Shown: in pieces, positions 45,601 through 57,291 of the stretch | Layout: the number at the start of each line of letters is the position of its first letter | Numbering within the stretch: position 1 is the first letter of the stretch | Source: Luteimonas sp. JM171 | Lineage (GTDB): Bacteria > Pseudomonadota > Gammaproteobacteria > Xanthomonadales > Xanthomonadaceae | Direction: 5' to 3' | DNA length: 64,000 nt | NCBI RefSeq assembly: GCF_001717465.1 | Contig: NZ_CP017074.1 | Span: 491,162 to 555,161 of the forward strand | Translations under genes and position numbers: made by a program | Notes under the pieces: model-generated | The model's database searches: none | What the model was told of the DNA's origin: nothing | What the model saw: only the letters and a program-made list of their open reading frames with translations

Positions 45601-47507
45601 GCGCCGGGCTCCCCAAGCTCCCCGGCGTTCCCTTCGCCGGCGTCGCCGTCCCCGCCATCCCCGTCCGCCTGGGGCCCCAGCAGCCAGGCATCGAAGATTT
45701 TGCGCGCGATCGGCGCCGCGGTGACGCCGCCGTAGCCGCCATGCTCGACGATCACCGCCACCGCGATCTGCGGATCCTCCGCCGGTGCATAGCCGATGAA
45801 CAGCGCCTGGTGGCGCAGGTGGTAGGGCAGGCTGCGGGGGTCGGTGCGGGCATCGCCGCGCCGGCCCACGCGCTGGGCGGTGCCGGTCTTGCCGGCCATC
45901 CGGTACCCGGCGTCGCGGGCCAGGGCGGTGGCCGTGCCGCGGCCGTGGATAGTGGCTTCCATGCCTTCCTGCACCGCCCGCACGTGCCCGGCGTCGTCAC
46001 TGATCGCAGGGCCATTGGGCGCCCGCGGCGTGCGCCACGGCTGGTCGTAGCCGTCGCGGCGCCCGGCCAGCAACGTCAGCGGGTGCAGCTGGCCGCCGTT
46101 GGCGATGGCGGCGGTGCCACGCACCAGCTGCAGCGCGGTGGTGATCCAGTAGCCCTGGCCGATGCCTGCGATGACGGTCTCGCCCGGATACCAGGGCTCG
46201 CTGCTGCGGCCCAGCTTCCACTCCCGCGATGGCACGACGCCCGCGTTCTCGCCCACCAGCTCCACGCCCGTCGGCTCGCCGAACCCGTAGCGGTGCATGA
46301 ACTGGGCGAAGCGGTCGATGCCCATCTCGTAGGCCAGGTCGTAGTAGTAGTAGTTGATCGAGCGCGAGATCGAATCGCGCAGGTCCACCCAGCCGGCGCC
46401 GGCGCCTGCGTCGCGGTAGCCGCGGCGCTGGCCGGGGATGAAGAACTCTCCGGTGGAGAACACCCGTGACTCGGGCGTGCGCAGGCCGCTGTCCAGCCCT
46501 GCCAGCGCCACGAACGGCTTGATGGTCGATCCCGGCGGCCCACCCCCCAGCACGTTGCGGTTGAACAGCGGCCGCGCCGGGTCGTCCATCAGCCGGCGGT
46601 AATCGGCGTGCGAGATCCCGTTGACGAACAGGTTGGGATCGAAGCTGGGCAGGCTGACCATGCCCAGCACCTGGCCCGTGGCGGGTTCCACCGCCACCGC
46701 CGAGCCGTGCATCTCGCCAAAGGCCTCCACCATCGCCTGCTGCAGGTCCAGGTCCACGCTCAGGCGCAGGTCGCTGCCGGCCTGGGCGGGCAGCTTGCCC
46801 AACGTCCGCAGCGCGCGCCCCTCCACGTTGGTTTCCACCTGCTCATAGCCCACGCGTCCGCGCAGCACTTCCTCGAACGATCGTTCGATGCCGGTGCGCC
46901 CGGTATACGGGAACAGCACGTGGCTCTCGCCGTAGCGCTCGACGTCACCATCATCGGTGCGCCCCACGTAGCCCACCACGTGCGCGAACAGCTCCCCGTG
47001 CGGGTAGCGCCGGTTGAGATAGGGCACCACCTCCACGCCCGGGAAGCGCCAGCGATCCACCGCGAAGCGCGCCGCCTCCTCCTCGGTCACCCGCAGCTTC
47101 AGCGTCACCGGCTGGAAGCCGCGCCGGGCCCGCCGCTCCTCGCGGAAGCGCTCCACCTCGGCGGGATCAAATGCGAAGATCCCCGACAACCCCTGCACCA
47201 GGGCGTCGGTGTCGGCGGCGTCCTCCGGAGTCACCTCCAGGCGGTAGGCGGGCACGTTGTCCGCCAGCACCCGCCCCTGCCGGTCATATACCAGCCCGCG
47301 CCCGGGGATCACCGGCCGCGGCTTGATCCGGTTGGCCTCCGACTGGCGCGCGAACTCGCTGTGCTGCACCACCTGCAGGCGGAAGTACCAGCCGGCCAGC
47401 ACCAGCAGCGCCACCGCCACGATGGCGAAGCCCACCAGCGCGCGCACCCGGAAGGCGGCCGCTTCGATGGCCGGGTTGCGCATCCGTCCCGCCCGCGTGA
47501 TCCGCAT
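45597..47507 (-). CDS. mrdA: Penicillin-binding protein 2 (peptidoglycan transpeptidase)
   Basis: The 636-residue class B PBP has an N-terminal membrane helix (about 24-45), the PBP dimerisation domain, and a transpeptidase domain with SXXK at Ser327 (PGSTIKPF), SXN (SRSINYYY) and KTGT (AGKTGTAQR). The C-terminal tail is an unusual Gly/Asp-rich stretch after about residue 612. It crosslinks side-wall peptidoglycan with RodA. An ATG eight codons in is a possible alternative start. Confidence 0.97.
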   Translation of the reverse strand: MRITRAGRMRNPAIEAAAFRVRALVGFAIVAVALLVLAGWYFRLQVVQHSEFARQSEANRIKPRPVIPGRGLVYDRQGRVLADNVPAYRLEVTPEDAADTDALVQGLSGIFAFDPAEVERFREERRARRGFQPVTLKLRVTEEEAARFAVDRWRFPGVEVVPYLNRRYPHGELFAHVVGYVGRTDDGDVERYGESHVLFPYTGRTGIERSFEEVLRGRVGYEQVETNVEGRALRTLGKLPAQAGSDLRLSVDLDLQQAMVEAFGEMHGSAVAVEPATGQVLGMVSLPSFDPNLFVNGISHADYRRLMDDPARPLFNRNVLGGGPPGSTIKPFVALAGLDSGLRTPESRVFSTGEFFIPGQRRGYRDAGAGAGWVDLRDSISRSINYYYYDLAYEMGIDRFAQFMHRYGFGEPTGVELVGENAGVVPSREWKLGRSSEPWYPGETVIAGIGQGYWITTALQLVRGTAAIANGGQLHPLTLLAGRRDGYDQPWRTPRAPNGPAISDDAGHVRAVQEGMEATIHGRGTATALARDAGYRMAGKTGTAQRVGRRGDARTDPRSLPYHLRHQALFIGYAPAEDPQIAVAVIVEHGGYGGVTAAPIARKIFDAWLLGPQADGDGGDGDAGEGNAGELGEPGA

Positions 47508-47510
47508 CGC

Positions 47511-47993
47511 TCAGCGCCCCCGGCGGCTGAACCGCAGCGCATCCATCACCAGGTACAGCGGCGCCCACAGCAGCATGCCGACCACTGGCGCCAGCCAATA
47601 GGTCCACGGCACCTGCTCCACGCCGAGCGCCAGATGGATGGCCGCGCTCACCACCCGGTCGTTGAACAGCAGGCCGCCAATCGCCAGCGCCTGCTGCGCC
47701 ATCGGGAAGAACCGCAGCTGGGTGCGGAAGCGCTGCAGGATGAAGGCCATCACCGTCAGCCGCAGCGCCTGCTCGCCCAGGATGCTGCCGAACGCCAGGT
47801 CCGCCAGCAGCCCCATGGAGAACGCGAACACCAGGCCAAGGCGCTCGTTGTCCTCGATCACCCAGTACGCCACCACCAGCGCCAGCCAGTAGGGGCGCAG
47901 CGGCTGCAACACCTCCGGCAGCGGCACCAGGCCCAGCAGGAGCGCCAGCAGCACGCTCACCGGCAGCACCCAGCCGTTGGCCACCCGCCTCAC
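47511..47993 (-). CDS. mreD: Rod shape-determining protein MreD
   Basis: A 160-residue membrane protein with five helices and the MreD pattern (WVLPVSVLLALLLGLVPLP, GLVFAFSMGLLADLAFG, near-terminal APLYLVMDALR). It is the membrane partner of MreC in the elongasome. The start overlaps the mreC stop by four bases, and the PBP2 start follows after three bases. Confidence 0.94.
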   Translation of the reverse strand: MRRVANGWVLPVSVLLALLLGLVPLPEVLQPLRPYWLALVVAYWVIEDNERLGLVFAFSMGLLADLAFGSILGEQALRLTVMAFILQRFRTQLRFFPMAQQALAIGGLLFNDRVVSAAIHLALGVEQVPWTYWLAPVVGMLLWAPLYLVMDALRFSRRGR

Positions 47994-48946
47994 GGCGCGT
48001 CCTCCGGCGAGGCATCTGCGGGCACGGCATCGGCGCTGGCCGGCTCCTCCGCACCGGCGCCTTGCGCGCTCCTCGAAGCCTCCACGGCCGGCGGCACGGC
48101 GGGCGCGGGCGCGAGTTCGCGCAGCAGCAGCACGTCGCGGCCGCGGTCCAGACGCGCCGCGGGATCCACCGAGCCCACCAGGAATGCGCGGCTGTCGTCG
48201 GGCGCCAGGGCGGTGATCGTGCCCACCGGGAACCCGGCCGGGAACCGGCCGCCCAGCCCGGACGTCACCAGCTCGTCGCCCACCCGCACATCACTCGAGA
48301 GCGGCACGTTGGGCAGCCGCAGGGCATCGCTGCGCCCCTGCCCAAACGCCACCAGCCGCACCCCGGTGCGGGCCACCATCACCGGTACCGCGTGGTCCAC
48401 GTCGGTGAGCAGCAGCACCACGGCGGTGGCCGGGGCGGTCTGGATCACCTGCCCCACCACGCCACCCGCATCGATCACCGTCTGCCCCTGGCCGACGCCG
48501 TCGCGGCTGCCGGCGCGCAGTACCAGCCGCTGCCGGGTCGGGTCCAGGTCGATGTCGAGGATGGGCGCCAGCTGCACGTCCAGCCCGCCGCTGCCGGCCG
48601 CGCCCAGCAGCTGCCGCAGGTGGGTGTTCTCCTCGGCCGCTGCCTGCAGCCGCGCCAGGCGCGCGTTGGCCACCAGCAGCTCGTTGCGCAGGCGGTGGTT
48701 GTCCTCGCTCAGCAGCGAGCGGGTGACGGCGTCCTCGCGCACGCTGCGCGCCAGCCGCGAAGGCAGGCCGGCCAGCCACCAGACCGGCTGCATCGCCACC
48801 CCCGCGTGGGCGCGGACCTGGTCCAGCCAGCCGCCGCGGTGGTCGGCGATGATCAGGGCGATCGAGACCGCCAGCAGGGCCAGCAGGCGCAGCGTCCCCG
48901 TGACGTCACCGGAACGTTGGGTGGCGGGACTGGCGAAAGAGGGCAC
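47990..48946 (-). CDS. mreC: Rod shape-determining protein MreC
   Basis: The 318-residue protein has an N-terminal membrane helix (about 20-38), a coiled coil (about 70-105, LLSEDNHRLRNELLVANARL) and the two beta-barrel MreC domain (GSRDGVGQGQTVID, VGDELVTSGLGGRFPAGFPVG). The last 50 residues form an Ala/Glu/Pro-rich tail. It bridges MreB to PBP2 in the periplasm. mreB lies about 115 bases upstream on the same strand. Confidence 0.95.
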   Translation of the reverse strand: MPSFASPATQRSGDVTGTLRLLALLAVSIALIIADHRGGWLDQVRAHAGVAMQPVWWLAGLPSRLARSVREDAVTRSLLSEDNHRLRNELLVANARLARLQAAAEENTHLRQLLGAAGSGGLDVQLAPILDIDLDPTRQRLVLRAGSRDGVGQGQTVIDAGGVVGQVIQTAPATAVVLLLTDVDHAVPVMVARTGVRLVAFGQGRSDALRLPNVPLSSDVRVGDELVTSGLGGRFPAGFPVGTITALAPDDSRAFLVGSVDPAARLDRGRDVLLLRELAPAPAVPPAVEASRSAQGAGAEEPASADAVPADASPEDAP

Positions 48947-49063
48947 GAATAATGCGCGGCGTCAGGTCGGTGGCTGGAACGGCAGGGCAGCCGCGGCGGC
49001 GTCCCCTGCGCGGCAACTGTCAACTATCGCATGGCCCGTGGCCCCCTGTGGCCCGGCGCGGGG

Positions 49064-51286
<2,223 letters not shown>

Positions 51287-52438
51287 CTACGGCGAGTCCG
51301 GCGTCCATCCCCAGGCCTGGAGCATCACTTCGAACAGGTGGGTGCCCGGGAAATAGCCGCGCACCCGGTGTGCGCCGGCGCCGGTGGCCAGCACCACCAC
51401 TTCCTCGGCGGTGTGGGTGCGATTGATCATCACGTTCTCCAGCCGCACCACCTCCTCGTCGCCACCCGCCTGTTTCCACGCCTCGTAGCCTGCCAACAGC
51501 GGCTCGCCGCGCTTGCCACCGTCCACCTGCAGGCCGAAGGAATGGTCGGCGGTGAACAGAAGCAGGGTTTCGTCCAGGTCCACGCGCTGCTCGACTTCGG
51601 CCATCAGCCGGTCCAGATCGACCATGTTCTGCAGCCCCTGGCGCACGTCGTCGGTGTGCGCATCCCACTCCACCACCAGGAAGTAGCCCTCCGGCGAATC
51701 CGCCAGCAGGTCCAGCGCGCGCAGGGTGGCGGCGCGCACGTCCAGGCTGTCGGCCACCACCACCGGGCGCGCATCGGTCGGGTCGATCTCATCCAGCGAG
51801 GCATGGATGGGCCGGCCGTGCATGCGCGCCAGGTCCTCGAAGCCGGTGCCGGCCTGGGCCAGCAGCCCACCGATGTGCTCTCGGCCGGCGCCCATCAGCA
51901 CATCGACGCCGTCACCATGGCGCGGGCTGAACGCCTGCATGAAGATCTCGCCCTGTCTGCTGCGGTCGTTGGCGTGGGCATAGGTTGCCCCGGGCGTGGC
52001 GTCGGCAACGGACTGGCTGGTGATCACGCCGGTGCGCAGGCCACGCTCCTCGGCATGCTCGAGCAGGGTCTTGGCCAGCGTTCCATCCTTCTGGCCGCGG
52101 ATTGCGTCCGGTCCTTGGCTGATCACGCCGTTGCGGGTCTTCACCCCGGTCATGATCTGGGACATGCCGTTCGCCGAATCGGACTTCCACTCGTCCACCG
52201 GCGACATCTCGGCCAGGCCGAGGTGCGGCCATTGCTGGACCCGCAGGGCCAGCGGCTCACCATATCCATGCAGGCTGGCCGCGTGCACGGTGGAAACGCC
52301 CGCGGCGTCGGCAACGAAGAGGATCACGTTCCTCGCGAGCGGCTGCTCGCGCTCGCCGGCGTGGGCGCCCGTGGCCAGGGCAAGCGAGACCAGCAGCGCG
52401 GCGGCGAACCGGCGGGCGAACGGGCGGTGTTTCATCAT
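51287..52438 (-). CDS. Alkaline phosphatase-family protein, divergent metal site
   Basis: From the ATG at 52438 (or 52435) the protein has about 383 residues with a signal peptide ending GAHA. It keeps the alkaline phosphatase landmarks NVILFVADAAG (metal Asp), DSANGMSQIMTGVKTRNG (nucleophile Ser in DSA) and TADHSFG. The zinc region that normally reads EGGxIDxxxH is replaced by VVEWDAHTDD, so one metal site is altered. It should be a periplasmic phosphomonoesterase or diesterase. No Pho box is obvious upstream. Confidence 0.85.
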   Translation of the reverse strand: MMKHRPFARRFAAALLVSLALATGAHAGEREQPLARNVILFVADAAGVSTVHAASLHGYGEPLALRVQQWPHLGLAEMSPVDEWKSDSANGMSQIMTGVKTRNGVISQGPDAIRGQKDGTLAKTLLEHAEERGLRTGVITSQSVADATPGATYAHANDRSRQGEIFMQAFSPRHGDGVDVLMGAGREHIGGLLAQAGTGFEDLARMHGRPIHASLDEIDPTDARPVVVADSLDVRAATLRALDLLADSPEGYFLVVEWDAHTDDVRQGLQNMVDLDRLMAEVEQRVDLDETLLLFTADHSFGLQVDGGKRGEPLLAGYEAWKQAGGDEEVVRLENVMINRTHTAEEVVVLATGAGAHRVRGYFPGTHLFEVMLQAWGWTPDSP

Positions 52439-52544
52439 CTGCTTGAAGACCTGCGAACGGCGGCGCACCGCCAAAGCCCTGCATTGTGGCGGCCGGTTGT
52501 TGCGTTCACCTGACACTCCTGCGGGCCGCGGCTAGGCTGTCGCG

Positions 52545-53240
52545 ATGCCGACCCGCACCCGTGACCTGACCGAAGGCGCCATCGGTCCTACCCTGCTGCT
52601 GTTCGCGCTGCCGATCCTGGGCGCGAACGTGCTGCAGTCCCTCAACGGCTCGATCAATGCCTTCTGGATCGGGCGCTTCCTCGGCGAGGCCGCGCTGGCG
52701 GCGATCACCAACGCCAACAACGTGCTGTTCTTCCTGCTCGGGGCCGTATTCGGCCTGGGCATGGCGGCAACGATCCTGGTGGCGCAGGCCGTTGGCCGCC
52801 GGGATCCGGCCGGTGCCCGCAGGGTGATCGGCACCGCAGCCACGTTCTTCGTCGGCCTGTCGCTGGTGGTGGCGCTGGGCGGGCTGCCGCTCTCGCGGCT
52901 GCTGCTGCAGTGGATGGGCACACCGGCCGCGGCCCTGCCGCATGCGGACGGCTATCTGCGGGTGATCTTCCTGGCCGTGCCCTTCCTCTACATGTTCACC
53001 TTCATCACCGCGGTGCTGCGCGGCGCGGGCGACAGCCGCACGCCATTCCGGTTCCTGATGCTGGTGGTCTTGCTGGACATGGTGCTGGTGCCGGCGCTTG
53101 CGATGGCCTATTACCGCTTCGGCCGCTGGCGCCAGGCGACGATGCTGCCACCGGTGGAGGAACCGCCGATCCCCGCCGACATCCCCGCCCAGCCACCCGC
53201 GCCGGTGGCCACCCCTGCCCCGCAGCCGGAGAACGCATGA
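52545..53240 (+). pseudogene. MATE efflux transporter with internal deletion
   Basis: The first ~185 residues are a normal MATE half (LTEGAIGPTLLLFALPILGANVLQSLNGS, GLGMAATILVAQAVGRRDP, LRGAGDSRTPFRFLML), with five helices. The sequence then goes straight to AYYRFGRWRQATML and a Pro-rich tail, which looks like the end of the last MATE helix and its C-terminus. About 230-260 residues are missing, yet the frame is kept: 231 residues instead of about 450. A working transporter is unlikely. The stop overlaps the DUF2007 start (ATGA). Confidence 0.75.
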
Positions 53241-53593
53241 AATCCATCTACCAGGCGGCCCACGGCGTCGACGCCCACATGGTCCGGGCGCTGCTGGAGC
53301 AGGCGGGCATCCCCGCCCAGGTGCGCGGCGAATACCTGCAGGGCGCGCTGGGCGAGCTGCCGGTCAACGGCATGGTGACGGTCTGGGTGGCCGAAGCGGA
53401 CGCGGCGCAGGCGCGGGAGATGGTCGCGCGCTGGGAACAATCCGTCCCGGAGCAAGGGTCGGGAGAGGACGACCGAATTGAACCGCACCCGGAAACTCCA
53501 CCGGCGCGACAGGGCGGCCGTGCAACCGCCATCGTGGCCGCGCTGCTGCTGGTGCCGGTCCTGTGGTGGGCGCTCAGCCGCCTGGCCGGCTGA
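53237..53593 (+). CDS. DUF2007 putative signal-transducing protein
   Basis: A 118-residue protein. Residues 1-70 match DUF2007 (IYQAAHGVDAHMVRALLEQAGIPAQVRGEYLQGALGELP, here in two parts around a turn), a small GlnB-like fold. A charged linker (about 75-92) leads to one membrane helix (about 97-115). It overlaps the truncated MATE gene (ATGA), so it is probably cotranscribed. The function of the family is unknown. Confidence 0.9.
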   Translation: MKSIYQAAHGVDAHMVRALLEQAGIPAQVRGEYLQGALGELPVNGMVTVWVAEADAAQAREMVARWEQSVPEQGSGEDDRIEPHPETPPARQGGRATAIVAALLLVPVLWWALSRLAG

Positions 53594-53617
53594 GCACGCG
53601 CCACACCGGCAGGGCGA

Positions 53618-54352
53618 TCACTCCCAGCCGTGCATCCGGCTACGTTCCAGCCCGCCCACCTCGAACTCGGCGCGGCGGGTCCCGCCCGCTTCCACCGGGA
53701 ATTCAATGGCCAGCAGCTTCGCGCCATCAATCGCCCGCCACAGGGCGCGGTGGTCATCGATGAACATCGCGATCGCCTCATCGGTATCCGGCCGGTTGGC
53801 CGCCATGCGGCGCGGCTCGCCGCCATCGATGGTGACGGTGACCTGGCAGGCGCTGTAGCAGGCGCGCGCGAAGTCCCCGCCGCCGAGCACCAGGTAGCTG
53901 CTGCGGCCCCAGTCCGGATGGTCGCGGAAGATCAGCTGCACCCGGTCGCTGCCGGCGCCGGTATCCACCGGATCCTTCGAGTGGATCTGCGCCGAGCGCT
54001 GCTGCCCGCCCTTCACTTCCTGGACGTTGTAGGTCCACAGCCGGGCGGTGCGGTCGGCCTCGCGGATCGCGTCCGCCTCCGCCTTCACCTCGTCGAAGCG
54101 CTCGCGCACGCGCGCGGCGACTGCGGTGTCGGGCCAGCGCGAGAGCAGGACGTCGCCATGGGCCTTGGCCAGCGCCCAGTTCTCTTCCGCCACCGCCTGG
54201 TTGAAGCCCTGCTCGGCTTCCTCCGCCGCGCGCTCGTTGGCGGCGGCCTGGGCCTGGGCGCGTGCCTGGGCCTCGGCCTCCGGGTCGCCACAGGCGGCCA
54301 GCGCAAACGCACCGGCGAGGACCAGCGCCATGCTGCGGGCGGCAGCGCTCAT
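53618..54352 (-). CDS. Lipoprotein of unknown function
   Basis: The 244-residue protein has a lipobox FALAAC (Cys21), followed by an Ala/Glu/Arg-rich coiled coil (about 24-105) and a C-terminal beta-rich domain from about 108 (LWTYNVQEVKGGQQ, LVLGGGDFARACYSACQVTVTIDGGEP). I do not recognise a family for the beta domain, although the pattern looks like a periplasmic binding or sandwich domain. Its start overlaps the end of the M1 peptidase gene by four bases, so the two are coupled. Confidence 0.82.
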   Translation of the reverse strand: MSAAARSMALVLAGAFALAACGDPEAEAQARAQAQAAANERAAEEAEQGFNQAVAEENWALAKAHGDVLLSRWPDTAVAARVRERFDEVKAEADAIREADRTARLWTYNVQEVKGGQQRSAQIHSKDPVDTGAGSDRVQLIFRDHPDWGRSSYLVLGGGDFARACYSACQVTVTIDGGEPRRMAANRPDTDEAIAMFIDDHRALWRAIDGAKLLAIEFPVEAGGTRRAEFEVGGLERSRMHGWE

Positions 54353-56397
54353 GCCCGGCCGCCCTGGCCAGCGTCGCCGGCCTCAGGGTCGATGGCCGGC
54401 TCAGCCGCTTCCCCCGGCTCCGGTTCGCCCTCCAGTACAGGAGACACGGGCGCCGGCGCGGGCTCGGGGGCCCGCGCGATCACCTGCTCCACTGACGCGG
54501 TGGTGATCGGGTGATACCCAGGCCGGGCGCGTTCAAGCACGTCGCGCGCAACCGCCACGCCTTCGGGCGACTGCACCAGCGCCTCGTAGGTGGGCATGAT
54601 CAGCTTGCGCCGGCCCACCCGCACCAGGAACTCCTCCATCGGCGGATAGGCAACCGCGTAGCCCGAGCGCACCGCCAGCGGGAACCAGCGCATCGCGATC
54701 TCGCCGTTGGGCGTCTGGCTGAACATGTAGGCCGTATCCAGCTGCGCCATCTGCTCCAGGCTCAGGGTCTCCGGCATGCCCTCCAGGAAGTGGATCCACT
54801 CCTGGCTGCTCCACTCGCCGGTCAGCTGCGGCGGCGGCAGCTGGGCGCTGCCCAGCCAGGCCAGCCGCGCAGAGTCCACCAGTCCCAGGCGCGGCGAGAG
54901 CACCTGCGGCGCCGAGGCCGGGATGCCCGGCTGGTGCAGCCACTCGTCCAGCTCCGCCTCGCTGACCGCGGTCGGGTCCGCGGCGACGAGTTCGGCCTTG
55001 AGGTAATCGACGAACTGCGGGGTGGAGATGCTCTGGAAGGTGAAGTGGTCGAAGTAACCGCGCAGGAACGCGTCCAGCTGCTCGCGGCCGAAGCGCTCTT
55101 CCAGGAACTGCAGGAACCAGGCGCCCTTGTCGTAGGCCACCGAGCTGAAGGTGTCCTCGGGATCGGCGGCGTCGGCGCCGTCCACGGCCAGCACCTGCAG
55201 CGCCGGGCGCACGGTTCCGATCTCCTGCTCCAGCCCGCGGCGGGCGATCACCCATTCCATGTCGGCGAATTCCTCGCCGTAGATCGCCTCGACGATGCGG
55301 TTCTCCACGTACGAGGTGAAGCCCTCGTTGAGCCACATGTCCTTCCAGCTGGCGTTGGTGACCAGGTTGCCCGACCAGCTGTGGGCCAGCTCGTGCGCGA
55401 TCAGCGACACCAGCGACTTGTCGCCGACGATCACCGTGGGAGTGATGAAGGACAGGCGCGGGTTCTCCATGCCGCCATAGGGGAACGAGGGCGGCAGGAT
55501 CAGCAGGTCGTAGCGCTCCCAGCGGTAGGGGCCGTACAGCTCCTCGGCGGTGGCGATCATCTGCTCGGTGTCCTCGAACTCGGCCACCGCGGCGTCCACC
55601 GTCGCCGGCTCGGCCCACACGCCCGAGCGGCCGGAGATCGGCTTGAACACCAGGTCGCCGGCGGCGATCGCCATCAGGTAGGACGGGATCTTCTGCGGCA
55701 TGCTGAAGGTGAACTCGCCGCCGCGCTGCGCGTCGGGATCGTTGTCGGCGCTCATCAGCACCATCACGTCGGGACGCGTGGTGATGCGCGCGGTGTAGGT
55801 GTAGCGCACCCCGGGGGTGTCCTGCAGCGGCACCCAGCTGCGGGCGTGGATGGCCTGCGACTGGCTGAACATGAAGGGCAGCTCGCCGCCCTCGGTCATC
55901 GAGGGCTCCAGCCACTGCAGGCCGGAGGCGCCGGGCGAGGTGCGGTAGGTGACCCGCACTTGGCCCGGCTGGCCGGGGGCCTGGATGGCGAGCCGGCTGC
56001 CGAACACCGGGTCGGCGTCATCGAGCGTGTAGTCCAGCGGCTGCCAGCCGTCGCCGGCGTCGCCTTCCACCGCCTCGATCGTCAGGTCACGGGTATCGAG
56101 CACCAGCGCGTCCGCCTCCCCGTCCTTCCAGTCCAGGGTGTAGGTGGCGGTGCCGGCCAGGGTACGGCTGTCGAAGTCCAGGGCCAGGTCCAGGGCCAGG
56201 TCCTCGATCATCACCCGGTGCGGCTCGGCGTAGGAATGTTCGTCGCGGTCGGGGGCGGTCACGGCGGCCTCCGGGCGTTTGGCGGGCGCGGTCGTGTCGG
56301 TGGTTCCGGGCGTGGGCTCGCGCTGGCAGGCGGCCAGCAGCAGCGACATCGCGAACAGGGGGACGAGCGATCGGAACAGGTTCGGGGGAAAACGCAT
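54349..56397 (-). CDS. M1-family aminopeptidase, lipoprotein
   Basis: A 682-residue zinc metallopeptidase of the LTA4-hydrolase-like M1 group. The zinc motif is HELAHSWSGNLV with the third ligand in WLNEGFTSYVE, and the substrate exopeptidase motif is GGMENP. A lipobox LLLAAC (Cys24) anchors it in the envelope. The LTA4H C-terminal helical domain (about 530-640) is followed by a 40-residue Pro/Glu-rich tail. It should remove N-terminal residues from periplasmic peptides. It overlaps the small lipoprotein gene downstream. Confidence 0.94.
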   Translation of the reverse strand: MRFPPNLFRSLVPLFAMSLLLAACQREPTPGTTDTTAPAKRPEAAVTAPDRDEHSYAEPHRVMIEDLALDLALDFDSRTLAGTATYTLDWKDGEADALVLDTRDLTIEAVEGDAGDGWQPLDYTLDDADPVFGSRLAIQAPGQPGQVRVTYRTSPGASGLQWLEPSMTEGGELPFMFSQSQAIHARSWVPLQDTPGVRYTYTARITTRPDVMVLMSADNDPDAQRGGEFTFSMPQKIPSYLMAIAAGDLVFKPISGRSGVWAEPATVDAAVAEFEDTEQMIATAEELYGPYRWERYDLLILPPSFPYGGMENPRLSFITPTVIVGDKSLVSLIAHELAHSWSGNLVTNASWKDMWLNEGFTSYVENRIVEAIYGEEFADMEWVIARRGLEQEIGTVRPALQVLAVDGADAADPEDTFSSVAYDKGAWFLQFLEERFGREQLDAFLRGYFDHFTFQSISTPQFVDYLKAELVAADPTAVSEAELDEWLHQPGIPASAPQVLSPRLGLVDSARLAWLGSAQLPPPQLTGEWSSQEWIHFLEGMPETLSLEQMAQLDTAYMFSQTPNGEIAMRWFPLAVRSGYAVAYPPMEEFLVRVGRRKLIMPTYEALVQSPEGVAVARDVLERARPGYHPITTASVEQVIARAPEPAPAPVSPVLEGEPEPGEAAEPAIDPEAGDAGQGGRA

Positions 56398-56453
56398 GGC
56401 AGGGCCGGTCCTCGGGGGAACAGACCCGCAAGTCTACCCCCCCGCCCCCGGGG

Positions 56454-57212
56454 TCAGACGCGGTAGCCGTCGTGGATGGCGACGATGCCGGCCGACAAGT
56501 TGCGGTAGTGGCAGCGCTCAAAGCCCGCCGCTTCCATCATCGCCTTCAGCTCTTCCTGGGGCGGGTGCTTGCGGATCGACTCGGCCAGGTAGCGATAGCT
56601 GTCCGAGTCCCCGGCGAACAGGCGCCCCAGGCGGGGCAGCACCTGGAAGGAATGGAAATCGTAGACCGGCTTGAACCAGTCCAGCGTCACCTCGGAGAAC
56701 TCCAGCACCCGCGCCTGGCCGCCCACCTTCAGTACCCGGTACATCTCGCGCAGCGCGGCGTCCTTGTCGGTGACGTTGCGCAGCCCGAAAGCGATCGTCA
56801 CCAGGTCGAAGCTGGCATCCGGGAACGGCAGCGCCTGCGCGTTGCACTGCACGTAGCGCAGCCCGCGCACCTTGCCGCGGTCGGTCATGCGGTCCCGGCC
56901 GACCCGCAGCATCTCGCCGTTGATGTCGCCCAGCACCACCTCGCCCCCGTCACCCAGGCGCGGGCGCAGCAGCGCGGCGATATCGCCGGTACCACCGGCC
57001 AGGTCCAGCACCCGGTCGCCTGGGCGCACCTGCGCGGTCGCGGTGAAGTAGCGCTTCCACACCCGGTGGATGCCCAGGCTCATCAGGTCGTTCATGAGGT
57101 CGTAGCTGCCCGCCACGGACGAAAACACCTGGCCGACCAGCTTCTGCTTTTCCCCCACCGGGACGTCGCGGAAGCCGAAATGGGTGGTACCGGGATCGTT
57201 GGATGCGCTCAT
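56454..57212 (-). CDS. ubiE: Ubiquinone/menaquinone C-methyltransferase UbiE
   Basis: The 252-residue SAM-dependent methyltransferase acts in ubiquinone synthesis. It has the UbiE signatures [19 protein letters not shown] and the SAM motif [12 protein letters not shown], plus [20 protein letters not shown] and the C-terminal [21 protein letters not shown]. Length is normal. It is divergent from the deaminase gene across about 80 bases. Confidence 0.96.
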   Translation of the reverse strand: MSASNDPGTTHFGFRDVPVGEKQKLVGQVFSSVAGSYDLMNDLMSLGIHRVWKRYFTATAQVRPGDRVLDLAGGTGDIAALLRPRLGDGGEVVLGDINGEMLRVGRDRMTDRGKVRGLRYVQCNAQALPFPDASFDLVTIAFGLRNVTDKDAALREMYRVLKVGGQARVLEFSEVTLDWFKPVYDFHSFQVLPRLGRLFAGDSDSYRYLAESIRKHPPQEELKAMMEAAGFERCHYRNLSAGIVAIHDGYRV

Positions 57213-57291
57213 GCGGCGATTATCGCACCGCCGGGATGACGGTGCCGCGCCCGGCCCCTATCCTCGTCATCCCGCGTTCCGGAACCATGAG

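Noticed and set aside
45597..45700. Gly/Asp-rich end of PBP2 as a possible tandem repeat element
   Set aside because: It is only a short low-complexity tail without repeated units.
44399..45742. Long 5' extension of the mltB reading frame across rodA
   Set aside because: It overlaps rodA and mrdA in a second frame and has no signal peptide. The lipoprotein start at 44398 gives a normal MltB.
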